From NCBI RefSeq assembly GCF_030818775.1, contig NZ_JAUTAU010000001.1, positions 1,011,001 through 1,075,000 on the forward strand: 64,000 nt of DNA. Direction: 5' to 3'. Position numbers and translations under genes: made by a program. The DNA is from Bacillus sp. SORGH_AS_0510 (GTDB lineage: Bacteria; Bacillota; Bacilli; Bacillales; Cytobacillaceae). Shown in pieces: positions 25,225-34,087 of the stretch. The notes below the pieces were generated by a model. It searched no databases. It had not been told where the DNA came from and worked only from the letters and a program-made list of their open reading frames with translations. Position 1 is the stretch's first letter; the number at the start of each line of letters is the position of its first letter.

Positions 25225-25379
25225 TATAAGAATATATAAAATTCGACTTTGAGAATTGTCCAGCTCCAGCGCCTAGCCCCTCGTGTCAAATAACCTCCGC
25301 AATAAAAGTCAAAGTGCGGACTTTTCTTGCTGAAGAACATTTGCCTGTCGGGGCTGATCAAGGCGTCTGTGCTTTTCTT
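25225..25379 (+). repeat. dispersed repeat A, copy 4 (short form, decayed hairpin)
   Basis: It has the same ends as the other copies, but the variable hairpin is imperfect (CTCCGCAATAAAAGTC against GACTTTTCTTGCTGAAG), and the terminal GGCGCT reads GGCGTCT. It lies between two minus-strand operons. The rest of the 25380-25642 gap holds only the bceB terminator. Confidence 0.88.
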
Positions 25380-25574
25380 ACTTATTGATGATTTTAATCT
25401 CTTTTGCGTTGGTTGTCACGCTCATTTAGTGGAAAGATAAATATAATTTGAAAGATTCATATTGTTGGAAAATATGTGATGAGTGAGGGAAGTTATAGTT
25501 GTCAACTTGCCAAAGGTTACCTTAAGGGAAATGAAACTAACCGAAGTAGAAGACCGTTGTTCAATAGAATAAAA

Positions 25575-25606
25575 GAAGGTATGGCTGAATAGCTGCCATA
25601 CCTTTA
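25575..25606 (-). terminator. terminator of the bceAB-like operon
   Basis: AAGGTATGGC and GCCATACCTT arms flank a short loop. On the minus strand the stem is followed by CTTTTATT. Confidence 0.75.
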
Positions 25607-25642
25607 TCATACCTGGGGAGTTCTGTGGGTACCCATAATATG

Positions 25643-27589
25643 TTACAACGCTTCTTTAATCACCTTTTTATAATAGTTCACGGAGAGTACGCCAAAAATG
25701 GAGTAAAAAGCGGTGTAGAGAACCATGACAATAATCATCGGTGTCCAAAGTTCTGCTCCGAACAGGAACCAGCCGGATTGGACGGCGAAGTAGCTATGAA
25801 CGAGTCCAATTATTAACGGGATGCCGAAGCTGAATAATTGCTTCATGGTGATTCCGCCGACCAGGTCACCCTGGGTGAAGCCCAGTTTTCTTAATATCGT
25901 ATAATGCGGCTGTTCTTCTTCACTTTCCCCCATCTGTTTAAAATATAGGATACAACCAGATGTCACTAAGAACGTTAACCCTAAGAAGCCCACGATAAAC
26001 ATGATCAGTCCCATCGTTTGTTTCTGACTGTTGCTCATTTCAAGACGAGAGTCAAAGCCCGGATTCTTGGTAAATTTCATGTCTTTAAAGATGGCGTTCG
26101 CTTCTTTTAATTGGTCTTCGTTTTTTAAAGTAAATCCAATAAACACAGACGATTCTTTTTGTAGTGAAGGATCGGCATCTTTTTGTAACTGTTCGAAAAT
26201 AGTGTCATCCACAATGGCGACTGGCTGGCCGCCATTCGTGTAATACCAAGAGATGAGGTGAAGATCCTTTAACCCTAAATAGTCTTGTGGAATGACTTCC
26301 GTTTTTCCTTTTAGCTCGATTTTTCCTGAGTCCTTCAAAGGCATAAATTTTTTCAGTAAATCGTTATAGCCCGTAAAGACGGTATCCTTTGGCCCAACAT
26401 CCAGCCCCGCGACCTCTTGATCGCTAATGACTGAAATTGACATGCTCTTTGGATCCAGTTTCATTCCTTCAAGGTTGGAATTCATGATTGATTTTAAGTT
26501 GGCGTTGATTTGGATAACATCAATCTTCTTCTCACTAACCTTCATATTCTTTGCTTCAAGTGCGTCCTTAAATTGTGCCGCTGCATCTGTATCGGTAAAA
26601 GCAAAATCTGATGCTACTTGATCTTTTGCTGTTTTTTCCGCTGAATAGTAGGAGATATAACTTAGACACAACAGGGCAATGGCAAGGGCGGAAACAGTCG
26701 TAATGATGGTTAACAAAAGAGCGTTCGATTTCATCCGAAACATGATCGACGAAAGGGAAAGCACCTCGTAAATCTTAAGGTAGCCGTCTTTCTTTTTCCG
26801 AATGAGATGAAAAAGGAAACTAACAGTCCCTTTGTAAAACAGGTACGTCCCGATAATGACCGATGCCAAAATTCCTGTCATCGCCATGAATAGCTCCATC
26901 ATCTCGGTGAAATCGCCGGAAAACAACTTCGACGATAGATAATAACCGAACCCAATCAAGAGGATTCCAACTGTCCCCAAAATCATTTCCAATATAGATA
27001 GCTTTTTCGCTTTGCCTTCTGTCGATGAAAGGACCCTAAATAAGGCTAAAATCGTTTGTCTTTTAATGAAGACAAAATTCATCAGCAGGATGAACAGATA
27101 AATCACCCCAAACACAATAAGGGATTGAGTCAATGCCTGGCTGGAAAAGTGAAGGGTCGCAATCGCATCTACCTTCGTAATTTTAAATAAAATCATAATG
27201 ATTAATTTGGAAACCGAGAAACCAATAAAGATCCCGACAATGAGTGAACCAAAGTAAAGAATAAAGTTCTCAGCACTGACAATGCGAAAAATCCTGTTCT
27301 TGGTCATCCCAATTAATTGAAACAAACCAATTTCCTTGCTTCGCCGTTTTAGAAAAATATTGTTGGCATATAAAACAAAGATGCTCACAATCCCCACAAG
27401 CAGGATGGAGCCCGCTCGAATCGCTGCCGCTCCTTTGATCGTTCCTTTCGTTGAATCTAATGCAGGGTCATATTGCAGTGTGACAAATGAGAAATACAGA
27501 GCGACGCTAAAGATTAGCGCAAACACATAAAGAAAATAGTTTTTTAGATTTTTCTTAAGGTTTCGAAGGATGAGGTGATTAATGCTCAT
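25643..27589 (-). CDS. BceB-like ABC permease
   Basis: The 648-residue length matches BceB-type permeases. Ten transmembrane segments are arranged as one, three, then a ~200-residue external domain (about 320-530), and a final group of segments. FtsX-like blocks [18 protein letters not shown] and [23 protein letters not shown] are at the end. These proteins remove peptide antibiotics such as bacitracin from their lipid target and signal to the BceS-type kinase. The gene overlaps the ATPase gene by 11 bases. Confidence 0.93.
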   Translation of the reverse strand: MSINHLILRNLKKNLKNYFLYVFALIFSVALYFSFVTLQYDPALDSTKGTIKGAAAIRAGSILLVGIVSIFVLYANNIFLKRRSKEIGLFQLIGMTKNRIFRIVSAENFILYFGSLIVGIFIGFSVSKLIIMILFKITKVDAIATLHFSSQALTQSLIVFGVIYLFILLMNFVFIKRQTILALFRVLSSTEGKAKKLSILEMILGTVGILLIGFGYYLSSKLFSGDFTEMMELFMAMTGILASVIIGTYLFYKGTVSFLFHLIRKKKDGYLKIYEVLSLSSIMFRMKSNALLLTIITTVSALAIALLCLSYISYYSAEKTAKDQVASDFAFTDTDAAAQFKDALEAKNMKVSEKKIDVIQINANLKSIMNSNLEGMKLDPKSMSISVISDQEVAGLDVGPKDTVFTGYNDLLKKFMPLKDSGKIELKGKTEVIPQDYLGLKDLHLISWYYTNGGQPVAIVDDTIFEQLQKDADPSLQKESSVFIGFTLKNEDQLKEANAIFKDMKFTKNPGFDSRLEMSNSQKQTMGLIMFIVGFLGLTFLVTSGCILYFKQMGESEEEQPHYTILRKLGFTQGDLVGGITMKQLFSFGIPLIIGLVHSYFAVQSGWFLFGAELWTPMIIVMVLYTAFYSIFGVLSVNYYKKVIKEAL

Positions 27590-28340
27590 ATTGCACCCCG
27601 CCTAAAACCCCTTGGGTCTTCATGATATCTTGAAAGAACGCCTGGCGCGTTTGATCACCTTTATTCAACTGCGTATACATCTGACCGTCTTTTATAAAAA
27701 TTACTCTGCCGCAATAGCTGGCCGCCACAGGATCATGGGTGACCATCACAATCGTGGCTTGGCGTCTTTGGTTTAATTGACTGAGTTTGTTTAATAAATC
27801 AGAGGCAGATTTGGAATCCAAGGCACCGGTTGGTTCGTCTGCAAAAATAATGCTTGGTTCGTGGATGAACGCACGAGCGGCAGAGGTCCGTTGTTTTTGT
27901 CCTCCGGAAATTTCATTCGGGTACTTATCCTTTAGTTCATATATTCCCAGCTCGTCTGCCACTTCCTTGAATTTGGCGTCTGCTTCTTGTTTGGACACTT
28001 TGGCAATCGACAGGGGTAACAGGATGTTTTCTTTGACTGTCAGCGTATCAAGCAGGTTATATTCTTGAAAAATAAACCCTAGATGATGCTTGCGGAACTC
28101 TGCCAGTTGTTTTTCCTTCATATTTGTCATTTCTTTTCCTTCGATTTGAATGGATCCTTGGCTCACCTGGTCAATGGAAGAAAGAACATTGAGCAGGGTG
28201 GTTTTTCCTGAGCCAGAGGCCCCCATGATGCTTACGAATTCGCCTTTTTCAATAGTTAGATTGATGCCTTTTAGGACTTCTTGTTTATTAAATTTATTGC
28301 CGTAGCTTTTATGAATTTTGCTTGCTTGTAGAATAGTCAT
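27579..28340 (-). CDS. BceA-like ABC transporter ATPase
   Basis: The preferred start is ATG 28340, since the AAAGGAG site is too close to an upstream GTG. This gives 253 residues, the length of B. subtilis BceA. Motifs are Walker [17 protein letters not shown]-loop, signature ISGGQKQR, Walker [13 protein letters not shown] and VTHD. It powers the BceB-type permease. Its leader (28341-28690) contains repeat B copy 3. Confidence 0.93.
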   Translation of the reverse strand: MTILQASKIHKSYGNKFNKQEVLKGINLTIEKGEFVSIMGASGSGKTTLLNVLSSIDQVSQGSIQIEGKEMTNMKEKQLAEFRKHHLGFIFQEYNLLDTLTVKENILLPLSIAKVSKQEADAKFKEVADELGIYELKDKYPNEISGGQKQRTSAARAFIHEPSIIFADEPTGALDSKSASDLLNKLSQLNQRRQATIVMVTHDPVAASYCGRVIFIKDGQMYTQLNKGDQTRQAFFQDIMKTQGVLGGVQYEH

Positions 28341-28392
28341 TCCGATCCACACTCCTTTATTCGATAGCTTTATTTAAGTCTTTTAACAAGTA

Positions 28393-28582
28393 TGTTGATT
28401 TCCGTTTCAGGCACGAGCGGTTCGTGGGTGTTTCGGCGAGTCTCCTCGGCGAAACGCGCCTGCGGGGTCTCCCCTGAACCATACTCCCACAGGACATTGA
28501 ATTTGCTTCATCGAATCAACACCGCACGAAGGAAATGCGATAGCATTTTCGAGGATCTTCGTGCCTTCCACTCCAATCAACA
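28393..28582 (+). repeat. dispersed repeat B, copy 3
   Basis: It is bounded by TGTTGATT and AATCAACA, in the same orientation as the copy at 1404. It sits between the kinase gene and the ABC genes of the Bce-type module, probably within the leader of the ABC mRNA. The open frame across it is not a gene. Confidence 0.9.
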
Positions 28583-28619
28583 GGATGCCAAATTTACACT
28601 AAAGCTTTAACATACCCTA

Positions 28620-28698
28620 ATTATAAAAGGAAAGGCTGTTCTCATCCTTCGATTGGTCTAACAAAATAAGAGAAGCATGTGACAATGTTGTCACATGC
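28620..28698 (-). promoter_or_regulatory. candidate BceR box and promoter for bceAB-like genes
   Basis: A 24-bp perfect palindrome at 28675-28698 contains TGACA-ATGT-TGTCA, which fits the TnACA-N4-TGTnA pattern known for BceR-type regulators. A TATAAT-like -10 (28625-28620, minus strand) lies about 50 bases downstream. The palindrome overlaps the kinase stop codon, so it may also act as a terminator hairpin. Confidence 0.45.
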
Positions 28699-29689
28699 CG
28701 ATGATGTTGTTGAAGTCGTTTCTTTTTGGAAAACGTAAGGTAAAGGTGGTTCCTTTTCCTAGTGTGGACTGGACCTCCATCGTGATCAGCAGGGGTTTTG
28801 CCGCTTTTTTAGCGAGATAAAGTCCCATGCCTGTCGCTTTGTTATCATGATGATTGATTGTAGAGGTAAAGCCTTTTTCAAATATGCGCGGTAGATCTTT
28901 TGGGTCAATCCCGCGGCCAAAGTCCTGAATTTCGAGAATGGTCTGTCCCATTTTTTCGCAACTCGTGATGACAATATCGGAAGCCTCGCTGTATTTCACC
29001 GCATTCGTTAACAGCTGTCTTATGATAAAAGCAAGCCATTTACTGTCACTTAGAACAGAAGGGACCTGTAAATCAACGTCAAAGCCAATCCCTTTTTGCA
29101 TACACCAGGATTGTAACCCGCGAATCTCTGTAAAAATAATCGATTTTAAGTCGGTTTGCTCGATATACAAATCGTTTTCCATAAAAGGAATGCGTCTTTG
29201 GTGCAACTGTTGGTCTAACAGATGATGAATACGCAGCCACTCATAGGTTAGTTTTGTTTTTACTGGTTCGTCATTCATGTGTTCCAGCATTAAATACATC
29301 GCAGTTAACGGAGTCTTCACTTCATGAATCCAGGCAAGGAGATCATCTTTTTCATCTTCTAAAGTCACCAAGTTGTGTGAGGCCTCCCGCTTCAAACGCC
29401 TGGTTTGGTTCGTTAGAGTTTGTTGCATTATTTTTTCAAAAGGGCTGTCAGCCGAAGTCGATAAATCTAAGTCATTCTCCCATTCCACCAAACTTTTAAA
29501 AAACTTCGTCTCTCTATGGTAACGAAGGATCAAGAATAGGATAAAGATGATCCCCGATAAAAACACCATATAAAGGATAGGTGTAAACGGAATGGCAGAA
29601 TCAATCGAAGCAATAAATAGGAAAAGCCCTTGGATACCAATAAAAAGGGCAATCCAGCTGCGACGTTCTATAAAGAATTGCTTTATCAT
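28691..29689 (-). CDS. BceS-like intramembrane-sensing histidine kinase
   Basis: The 332-residue length is close to BceS (334). Two N-terminal transmembrane helices (about 12-30 and 36-56) have almost no external loop, typical of kinases that sense through the partner transporter. The phosphoacceptor His lies in AWIHEVKTPLTAM (about 125). The ATPase domain shows IRQLLTNAVKYSE (N box), DFGRGI (G1), FEKGFTST and GMGLYLAKKAA. It overlaps the response-regulator gene by four bases. Confidence 0.92.
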   Translation of the reverse strand: MIKQFFIERRSWIALFIGIQGLFLFIASIDSAIPFTPILYMVFLSGIIFILFLILRYHRETKFFKSLVEWENDLDLSTSADSPFEKIMQQTLTNQTRRLKREASHNLVTLEDEKDDLLAWIHEVKTPLTAMYLMLEHMNDEPVKTKLTYEWLRIHHLLDQQLHQRRIPFMENDLYIEQTDLKSIIFTEIRGLQSWCMQKGIGFDVDLQVPSVLSDSKWLAFIIRQLLTNAVKYSEASDIVITSCEKMGQTILEIQDFGRGIDPKDLPRIFEKGFTSTINHHDNKATGMGLYLAKKAAKPLLITMEVQSTLGKGTTFTLRFPKRNDFNNIIGM

Positions 29690-30378
29690 AAAAACCTTTC
29701 CTCTTCAATCGCTATGTATCCTTGGCCGACCTTTGTTTCGATATACTGTCCTAGGCCCAGCTCATCTAGTTTTTTACGCAAGCGATTAACGTTAACGGTT
29801 AACGTGTTGTCGCTCACAAACCGCTCGTCGTCCCATAGGCTTTTAATTAAATCTTCCCGTGTGACTATTTTGTTTTTATGCTCAATTAAGAGCTTCAAGA
29901 TAAAAATCTCATTCTTGGTCAGTTCAACGGTTCCGGCATCATGGCTGACGGTATTGCGCGGATAATCGATAGTGGCCCCGCACCATGTTTTCAGCTCCGT
30001 TTGTTCTGAATTGTAATTATAGACACGACGAAGAATCGCCTGTATTTTCGCAATCAGGACCTCAAAATGAAATGGTTTTTGAATAAAATCATCCGCCCCC
30101 AGCTGCATCGACATCACCATATCGGTGGGATGGTCGCGCGAGGATAGAAACAGAATGGGCACGTTGGAATGGGAACGAATCATTCGGCACCAATGAAACC
30201 CATCGAATTTCGGCAATTGGATATCGATAATGACTAAGTCCGGTTTCTGTTCGGTAAATTCCTGAAGAACTTTGCTGAAATCCGATATCCCCACCACATC
30301 GTAAGACCAGTCGATTAACCGTTCCTTTATTTCATGAAATAGCGTTGTATCATCTTCTATTAGTAAAAGTTTAAACAT
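29686..30378 (-). CDS. BceR-like OmpR-family response regulator
   Basis: From ATG 30378 the protein has 230 residues, close to BceR (231). The receiver domain (about 1-115) has IEDD, the phosphorylated Asp in VIIDIQLP, SSRD and KPF. The winged helix (about 130-228) has LTKNEIFILKLLIEHKNKIVTRE and the recognition region SDNTLTVNVNRLRKKL. It is the first gene of a kinase/regulator pair that should control the adjacent ABC genes in response to peptide antibiotics. An upstream GTG start at 30390 is possible. Confidence 0.92.
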   Translation of the reverse strand: MFKLLLIEDDTTLFHEIKERLIDWSYDVVGISDFSKVLQEFTEQKPDLVIIDIQLPKFDGFHWCRMIRSHSNVPILFLSSRDHPTDMVMSMQLGADDFIQKPFHFEVLIAKIQAILRRVYNYNSEQTELKTWCGATIDYPRNTVSHDAGTVELTKNEIFILKLLIEHKNKIVTREDLIKSLWDDERFVSDNTLTVNVNRLRKKLDELGLGQYIETKVGQGYIAIEEERFL

Positions 30379-30518
30379 TTCACTCACCACACTTCAGTTA
30401 CTCATAGTACGATTGTATAGCAAAATTTTCCTGTATGCTAGAGGAATCACTTAAACCGATATTTTGGAAAAATTAGTGTATAATAGGTTGAATATCGCAA
30501 AAACGGGAGACGAGAGTA

Positions 30519-31790
30519 TTGGAAAAACAGAATAGCAGGTACAGATGGGTTGTGTTTGCCACAGTGTTATTTGCGTATGGTCTTATTGTGAGCCAGCGAA
30601 CAGCCCCGGGATTGATTTCCGATCAACTAATGAAGGATTTCAGCCTAACCGCATCTACCATCGGATTATTAACAAGTATACAATTTTTTGCCTATGCGGG
30701 GCTGCAGATTCCGATTGGAATCCTGTCTGACCGTTTTGGGCCGAACTTTTTCCTCGTAATCGGGGCACTTCTAAATGGAATCGGAACACTCATTTACAGT
30801 GTGGCGCCGAATGAATATGCCCTTTTATTTGCTCGCTTTTTAGCGGGGATTGGGGATGCAACTATTTGGGTCAATTTGGTGTTGATTTTAAGTCAATGGT
30901 TTAAGGTGAACGAATTTGTCCGTTTGCTTGGGTTTGCGGGAATGACAGGCAGTTTGGGATTCCTATTGGCAACTGTACCCTACTCCGCCTGGATCGCTGA
31001 AGCAGGCTGGCGAACACCGTTTTTCACAACGGGTGTTGTGTTAGTTTTAGCAGGGCTTCTTTTGTATTATGTATTAGTTAGAAAACCAAAGCAGTTATTT
31101 AAGAATGAAGATAAAAAAGTTGTCAAACCAAAGAAGGAACGGGAAAAAACACTAGTTTTACTGCGTCGAATCTTTTCGGACCGACAGGCATGGGCTACTT
31201 TCCTTTGTCACTTTGGCGTGGTGGGTACGTATGTCGGATTTATCGGCTCGTGGGCCGTACCATATGGAATGCATGTGTATGGCATGTCGCGTTCTGGTTC
31301 TAGTCAGCTGATTATGATTGGATTGGTCGGAGCTCTTTTGGGTGCACCTCTGACTAGCTGGATCTCAAGCCGAGTCGATTCGATTAAACGTCCGTATATT
31401 GTAGTGCATTTACTTGTCTTGATCAGTTGGATTTCGTTTTTAGTATTGAACGGGAAGCCTTCCTATCCGATGCTAGTTCTAATCTTTTTCGTCATCGGCT
31501 ACGGAAATGGAGCAAGTGCGCTGACGTTTGCTGTCGTACGGAAATCATTTGATATCAAGGTTGTTGGTGTCGTGTCAGGAGTAGCCAATACCGGTGGTTT
31601 TCTAAGCGCCGTCCTATTACCAGGGATTTTCGGGAAGGTACTCGACCATTTCCACTCTTCGCCGGTGAACGTCGGCTATCACTATGGATTTATCATTCCG
31701 GTTATCTTTTCGCTGATTGGTTTGATTGGCGGAGTGATGATCAAGGAACAGCGTCGGGAAGCCAAACAGCGGCGGCAAGCCGTCGTATAG
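30519..31790 (+). CDS. MFS transporter
   Basis: This 423-residue integral membrane protein has about twelve transmembrane segments. The opening RYRWVVFATVLFAYGLIVSQRTAPGLISDQLMKDFSLT resembles anion/organic-acid-type MFS members. The loop after helix 2 reads QIPIGILSDRFGP, the family's G-x-x-x-D-R-F-G motif. The central loop is charged (about 190-218). The start is TTG 30519 after CGGGAGACGAG. The substrate cannot be deduced. It is transcribed divergently from the Bce-type regulator genes. Confidence 0.88.
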   Translation: MEKQNSRYRWVVFATVLFAYGLIVSQRTAPGLISDQLMKDFSLTASTIGLLTSIQFFAYAGLQIPIGILSDRFGPNFFLVIGALLNGIGTLIYSVAPNEYALLFARFLAGIGDATIWVNLVLILSQWFKVNEFVRLLGFAGMTGSLGFLLATVPYSAWIAEAGWRTPFFTTGVVLVLAGLLLYYVLVRKPKQLFKNEDKKVVKPKKEREKTLVLLRRIFSDRQAWATFLCHFGVVGTYVGFIGSWAVPYGMHVYGMSRSGSSQLIMIGLVGALLGAPLTSWISSRVDSIKRPYIVVHLLVLISWISFLVLNGKPSYPMLVLIFFVIGYGNGASALTFAVVRKSFDIKVVGVVSGVANTGGFLSAVLLPGIFGKVLDHFHSSPVNVGYHYGFIIPVIFSLIGLIGGVMIKEQRREAKQRRQAVV

Positions 31791-31809
31791 GGCGCGGAGC
31801 GGAATGCGA

Positions 31810-31848
31810 AGCAGTGTGATTCTATTATTAGAATTACACTGCTTTTTT
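31810..31848 (+). terminator. terminator of the MFS gene
   Basis: GCAGTGTGATTCT and AGAATTACACTGC flank a short loop and are followed by TTTTTTG. Confidence 0.87.
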
Positions 31849-31927
31849 GTATTCAAGAAAAAGAAAATGAGGGTATTAGTAGAAATGATTATATTTACTT
31901 TTATCTGTATAGAAAGAGGAGCAAAAA

Positions 31928-32585
31928 ATAGAAGATGCCAGGATGTAGATCTACTTTTTTGAGCAAGTGGCAGAAAAAATAGAAGATGCCAGGTTCTAGA
32001 TCTACTTTTAAGAGCAAGAAGCACAAAAAGTAGAAGTAGCCAGTGTCTAGATCTACTTTTAAGAGCAAGAACCAGCAAAAAGTAGAAGTAGCCAGTGTCT
32101 AGATCTACTTTTAAGAGCAAGAACCAGTAAAAAGTAGAAGTAGCCAGTGTCTAGATCTACTTTTAAGAGCAAGAACCAGTAAAAAGTAGAAGTAGCCAGT
32201 GTCTAGATCTACTTTTAAGAGCAAGAACCAGTAAAAAGTAGAAGTAGCCAGTGTCTAGATCTACTTTTAAGAGCAAGAACCAGTAAAAAGTAGAAGTAGC
32301 CAGTGTCTAGATCTACTTTTAAGAGCAAGAACCAGTAAAAAGTAGAAGTAGCCAGTGTCTAGATCTACTTTTTGAGCAAGAAGCAGCAAAAAGTAGAAGT
32401 AGCCAGGTTCTAGATCTACTTTAATGAGCAAGAACCAGTAAAAAGTAGAAGTAGCCAGTGTCTAGATCTACTTTTATAAGCAAGAAGCAGCAAAAAGTAG
32501 AAGTAGTCCGGTTCAAGATCTATTTTTTTCGGCAAGAAGAAGCAAAAAATAGACGTATCTAGTTGCATACGTACATAGGTAGATA
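31928..32585 (+). repeat. 52-bp tandem repeat, locus 2 (12 units plus part of a 13th)
   Basis: Unit starts (GTAGAAG or ATAGAAG) lie at 31928, 31979, 32030, 32082, 32134, 32186, 32238, 32290, 32342, 32393, 32445, 32497 and 32549, so the period is 52 bp with three 51-bp steps. Each unit contains AAAAGTAGA and TCTACTTTT as inverted arms around 17 bases, plus TCTAGATCT and GAGCAAGAA. The central units (32082-32342) are almost identical and the edges are diverged. There are no unique spacers, so this is not a CRISPR array. No credible gene overlaps it. Confidence 0.95.
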
Positions 32586-32591
32586 TAAAAG

Positions 32592-32620
32592 AAGCCGAAT
32601 CCCACACACATGGGTCCGGC
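32592..32620 (-). terminator. terminator of the 38-residue membrane protein gene
   Basis: On the minus strand GCCGGACCCA and TGGGATTCGGC form an imperfect stem followed by TTCTTTTA. Confidence 0.55.
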
Positions 32621-32637
32621 CGCATCTTTAGTAAGGT

Positions 32638-32754
32638 TTAATTATAGAAAAAACCAATGACTATTTTTATCCATCCGAGAAAAGCAATCCACAGTGGGAC
32701 ACTTAACGTTGTCCCCCACAACAACCCCGCGAAAAAATTCCCCTTTTCTTCCAT
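32638..32754 (-). CDS. small membrane protein (38 residues)
   Basis: This short frame starts at ATG 32754 after GTAGGAGTGG with good spacing. It encodes MEEKGNFFAGLLWGTTLSV and continues with PLWIAFLGWIKIVIGFFYN. Most of it is hydrophobic, with Trp and Gly residues, so one or two membrane-inserted segments are likely. A downstream hairpin could be its terminator. I do not recognise a family. Confidence 0.6.
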   Translation of the reverse strand: MEEKGNFFAGLLWGTTLSVPLWIAFLGWIKIVIGFFYN

Positions 32755-33151
32755 GAAATCCACTCCTACCTGAAAGTTGACAAACGAATCATTGCTTTCA
32801 TCAGTATGGTCATAATGTTGGGTTTTTAACTATTCGGTTCAGTTTTTTACTGTAGTGCAATATGTAGCTTACCCTAATGGATATATTCCCTTCAAAAATA
32901 GCACATAAACATCAAAAATAGATGAAAATCCTGACAGTAAGCGGATCACTTTTTTTCGACAGAGCTATTTCAACTACTCCCAAGAATAGGATCTGTTTTT
33001 AAAGAATTTCCAATAATAAGGGCATTTTGATTCATCTGGTTTTAGGTGAAAAGATGTGTTTCTTGCGAATCGTGCCGAAAACGGTCAAAAACTATTTTTT
33101 TACCTCGAATGTTCTCCATGAAAGTACGATTCGTTGAAAGGGGGTGAAATC
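32755..33151. other. gene-free stretch upstream of a secreted-protein gene
   Basis: About 400 AT-rich bases without a supportable gene. The only structure noted is a distant inverted repeat CGAATCGT (about 33067) and ACGATTCG (about 33125), which would place the next gene's ribosome binding site just after a large hairpin. No clear promoter was found. Confidence 0.4.
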
Positions 33152-34048
33152 TTGCACATCCGCCATTTTCTTATTACGGGATTGATGGTCGGAGCAGCGA
33201 TGTTTTTACCAGGTCAGGCATTTGCTGAACAAAACGACTCAAATGGTCAGCAACACTCATCAAAAGGGTTCGTTCAAAGTCAATCTTCAGTTAAATCTGA
33301 TCATGCAGAAAAAGCAAATATTCCGGTAAAAGCAGAGAGCGCAAAATCCCAAGAAAAATCGATTGTGGTCCCAAACAATGCACAATCCAATCAGGGGAAA
33401 TCGAAACAGCAGGCATACAATAGTATTCCTCAACAGGCTGCTGTACACAAACCAACCGATTTGCCGAGTCAGGCAAAAGTAAAAGTGGAACTTCCGACAA
33501 AAAAACCGGAGGTCAGCACATATACTCGCGGGAATGGAAAAGGCACAGCACAACAGGAAAAGAAACAAGTAGTACTCGAGGAACAAACAGCTTCTGAAAA
33601 GGTTGTTAAAAAGCCTGATGTTAATTCCTTACATAAAGAGGGAGCGGTTAAAACTCATATAAAGAGAGTGAACACGTTAGATTCTCAACAAAAGAGTTCG
33701 TATGTATCGCTATCCAAAAAGGAAAGCAGTTTTGAAACCCCTGTGAAGGAACCGCAAAAGCAGGGACCTATCCCAGAAAGTAAGGAAGAAATTCCAACAA
33801 TCAGCCAATCATTAAGTGCCAGCCAACGAACGAATAGTTCAGGCGGGACTTCCAATGATCGAGGCAATCTGGGAGTAGGTTCGTTGGGAATGATGGATAA
33901 ATGGTTTGACTGGAATGATCTTTATGACGTCCAGCTTGTTCATCCTTTCCATTCACGGATTGCATGGATGATTCATCAATGGGAAAATGCTCCACCTTCA
34001 CCACCACCGCAGAAAGCTCCTTTATTAGAAACGGTTACCCGCAGCTAA
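33152..34048 (+). CDS. secreted low-complexity protein, unknown function
   Basis: I take TTG 33152, which follows AAAGGGGGTG, as the start (298 residues). A signal peptide (about 1-25, ending GQAFA) is followed by about 220 residues rich in Gln, Ser, Lys and Val, without clear folding. A C-terminal part of about 50 residues looks more ordered (MMDKWFDWNDLYDVQLVHPFHSRIAWMIHQW). There is no cell-wall anchor. It lies 39 bases before another secreted low-complexity gene, and the two are probably one operon. No family is recognised. Confidence 0.7.
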   Translation: MHIRHFLITGLMVGAAMFLPGQAFAEQNDSNGQQHSSKGFVQSQSSVKSDHAEKANIPVKAESAKSQEKSIVVPNNAQSNQGKSKQQAYNSIPQQAAVHKPTDLPSQAKVKVELPTKKPEVSTYTRGNGKGTAQQEKKQVVLEEQTASEKVVKKPDVNSLHKEGAVKTHIKRVNTLDSQQKSSYVSLSKKESSFETPVKEPQKQGPIPESKEEIPTISQSLSASQRTNSSGGTSNDRGNLGVGSLGMMDKWFDWNDLYDVQLVHPFHSRIAWMIHQWENAPPSPPPQKAPLLETVTRS

Positions 34049-34087
34049 AAGCCAACGGAACACATAATAAAAGGAGCGAAATAAAAA

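Noticed and set aside
25483-25596. 37-codon plus-strand frame between alaR and bceB
   Set aside because: There is no ribosome binding site, and it runs into the minus-strand terminator.
31617-32120. 167-codon minus-strand frame into the tandem repeat
   Set aside because: It is made of repeat-derived LLALKSRS strings and the antisense of the MFS gene.
31928-32585. CRISPR-like array
   Set aside because: The repeats are directly adjacent 52-bp units with no unique spacers, and there are no cas genes.
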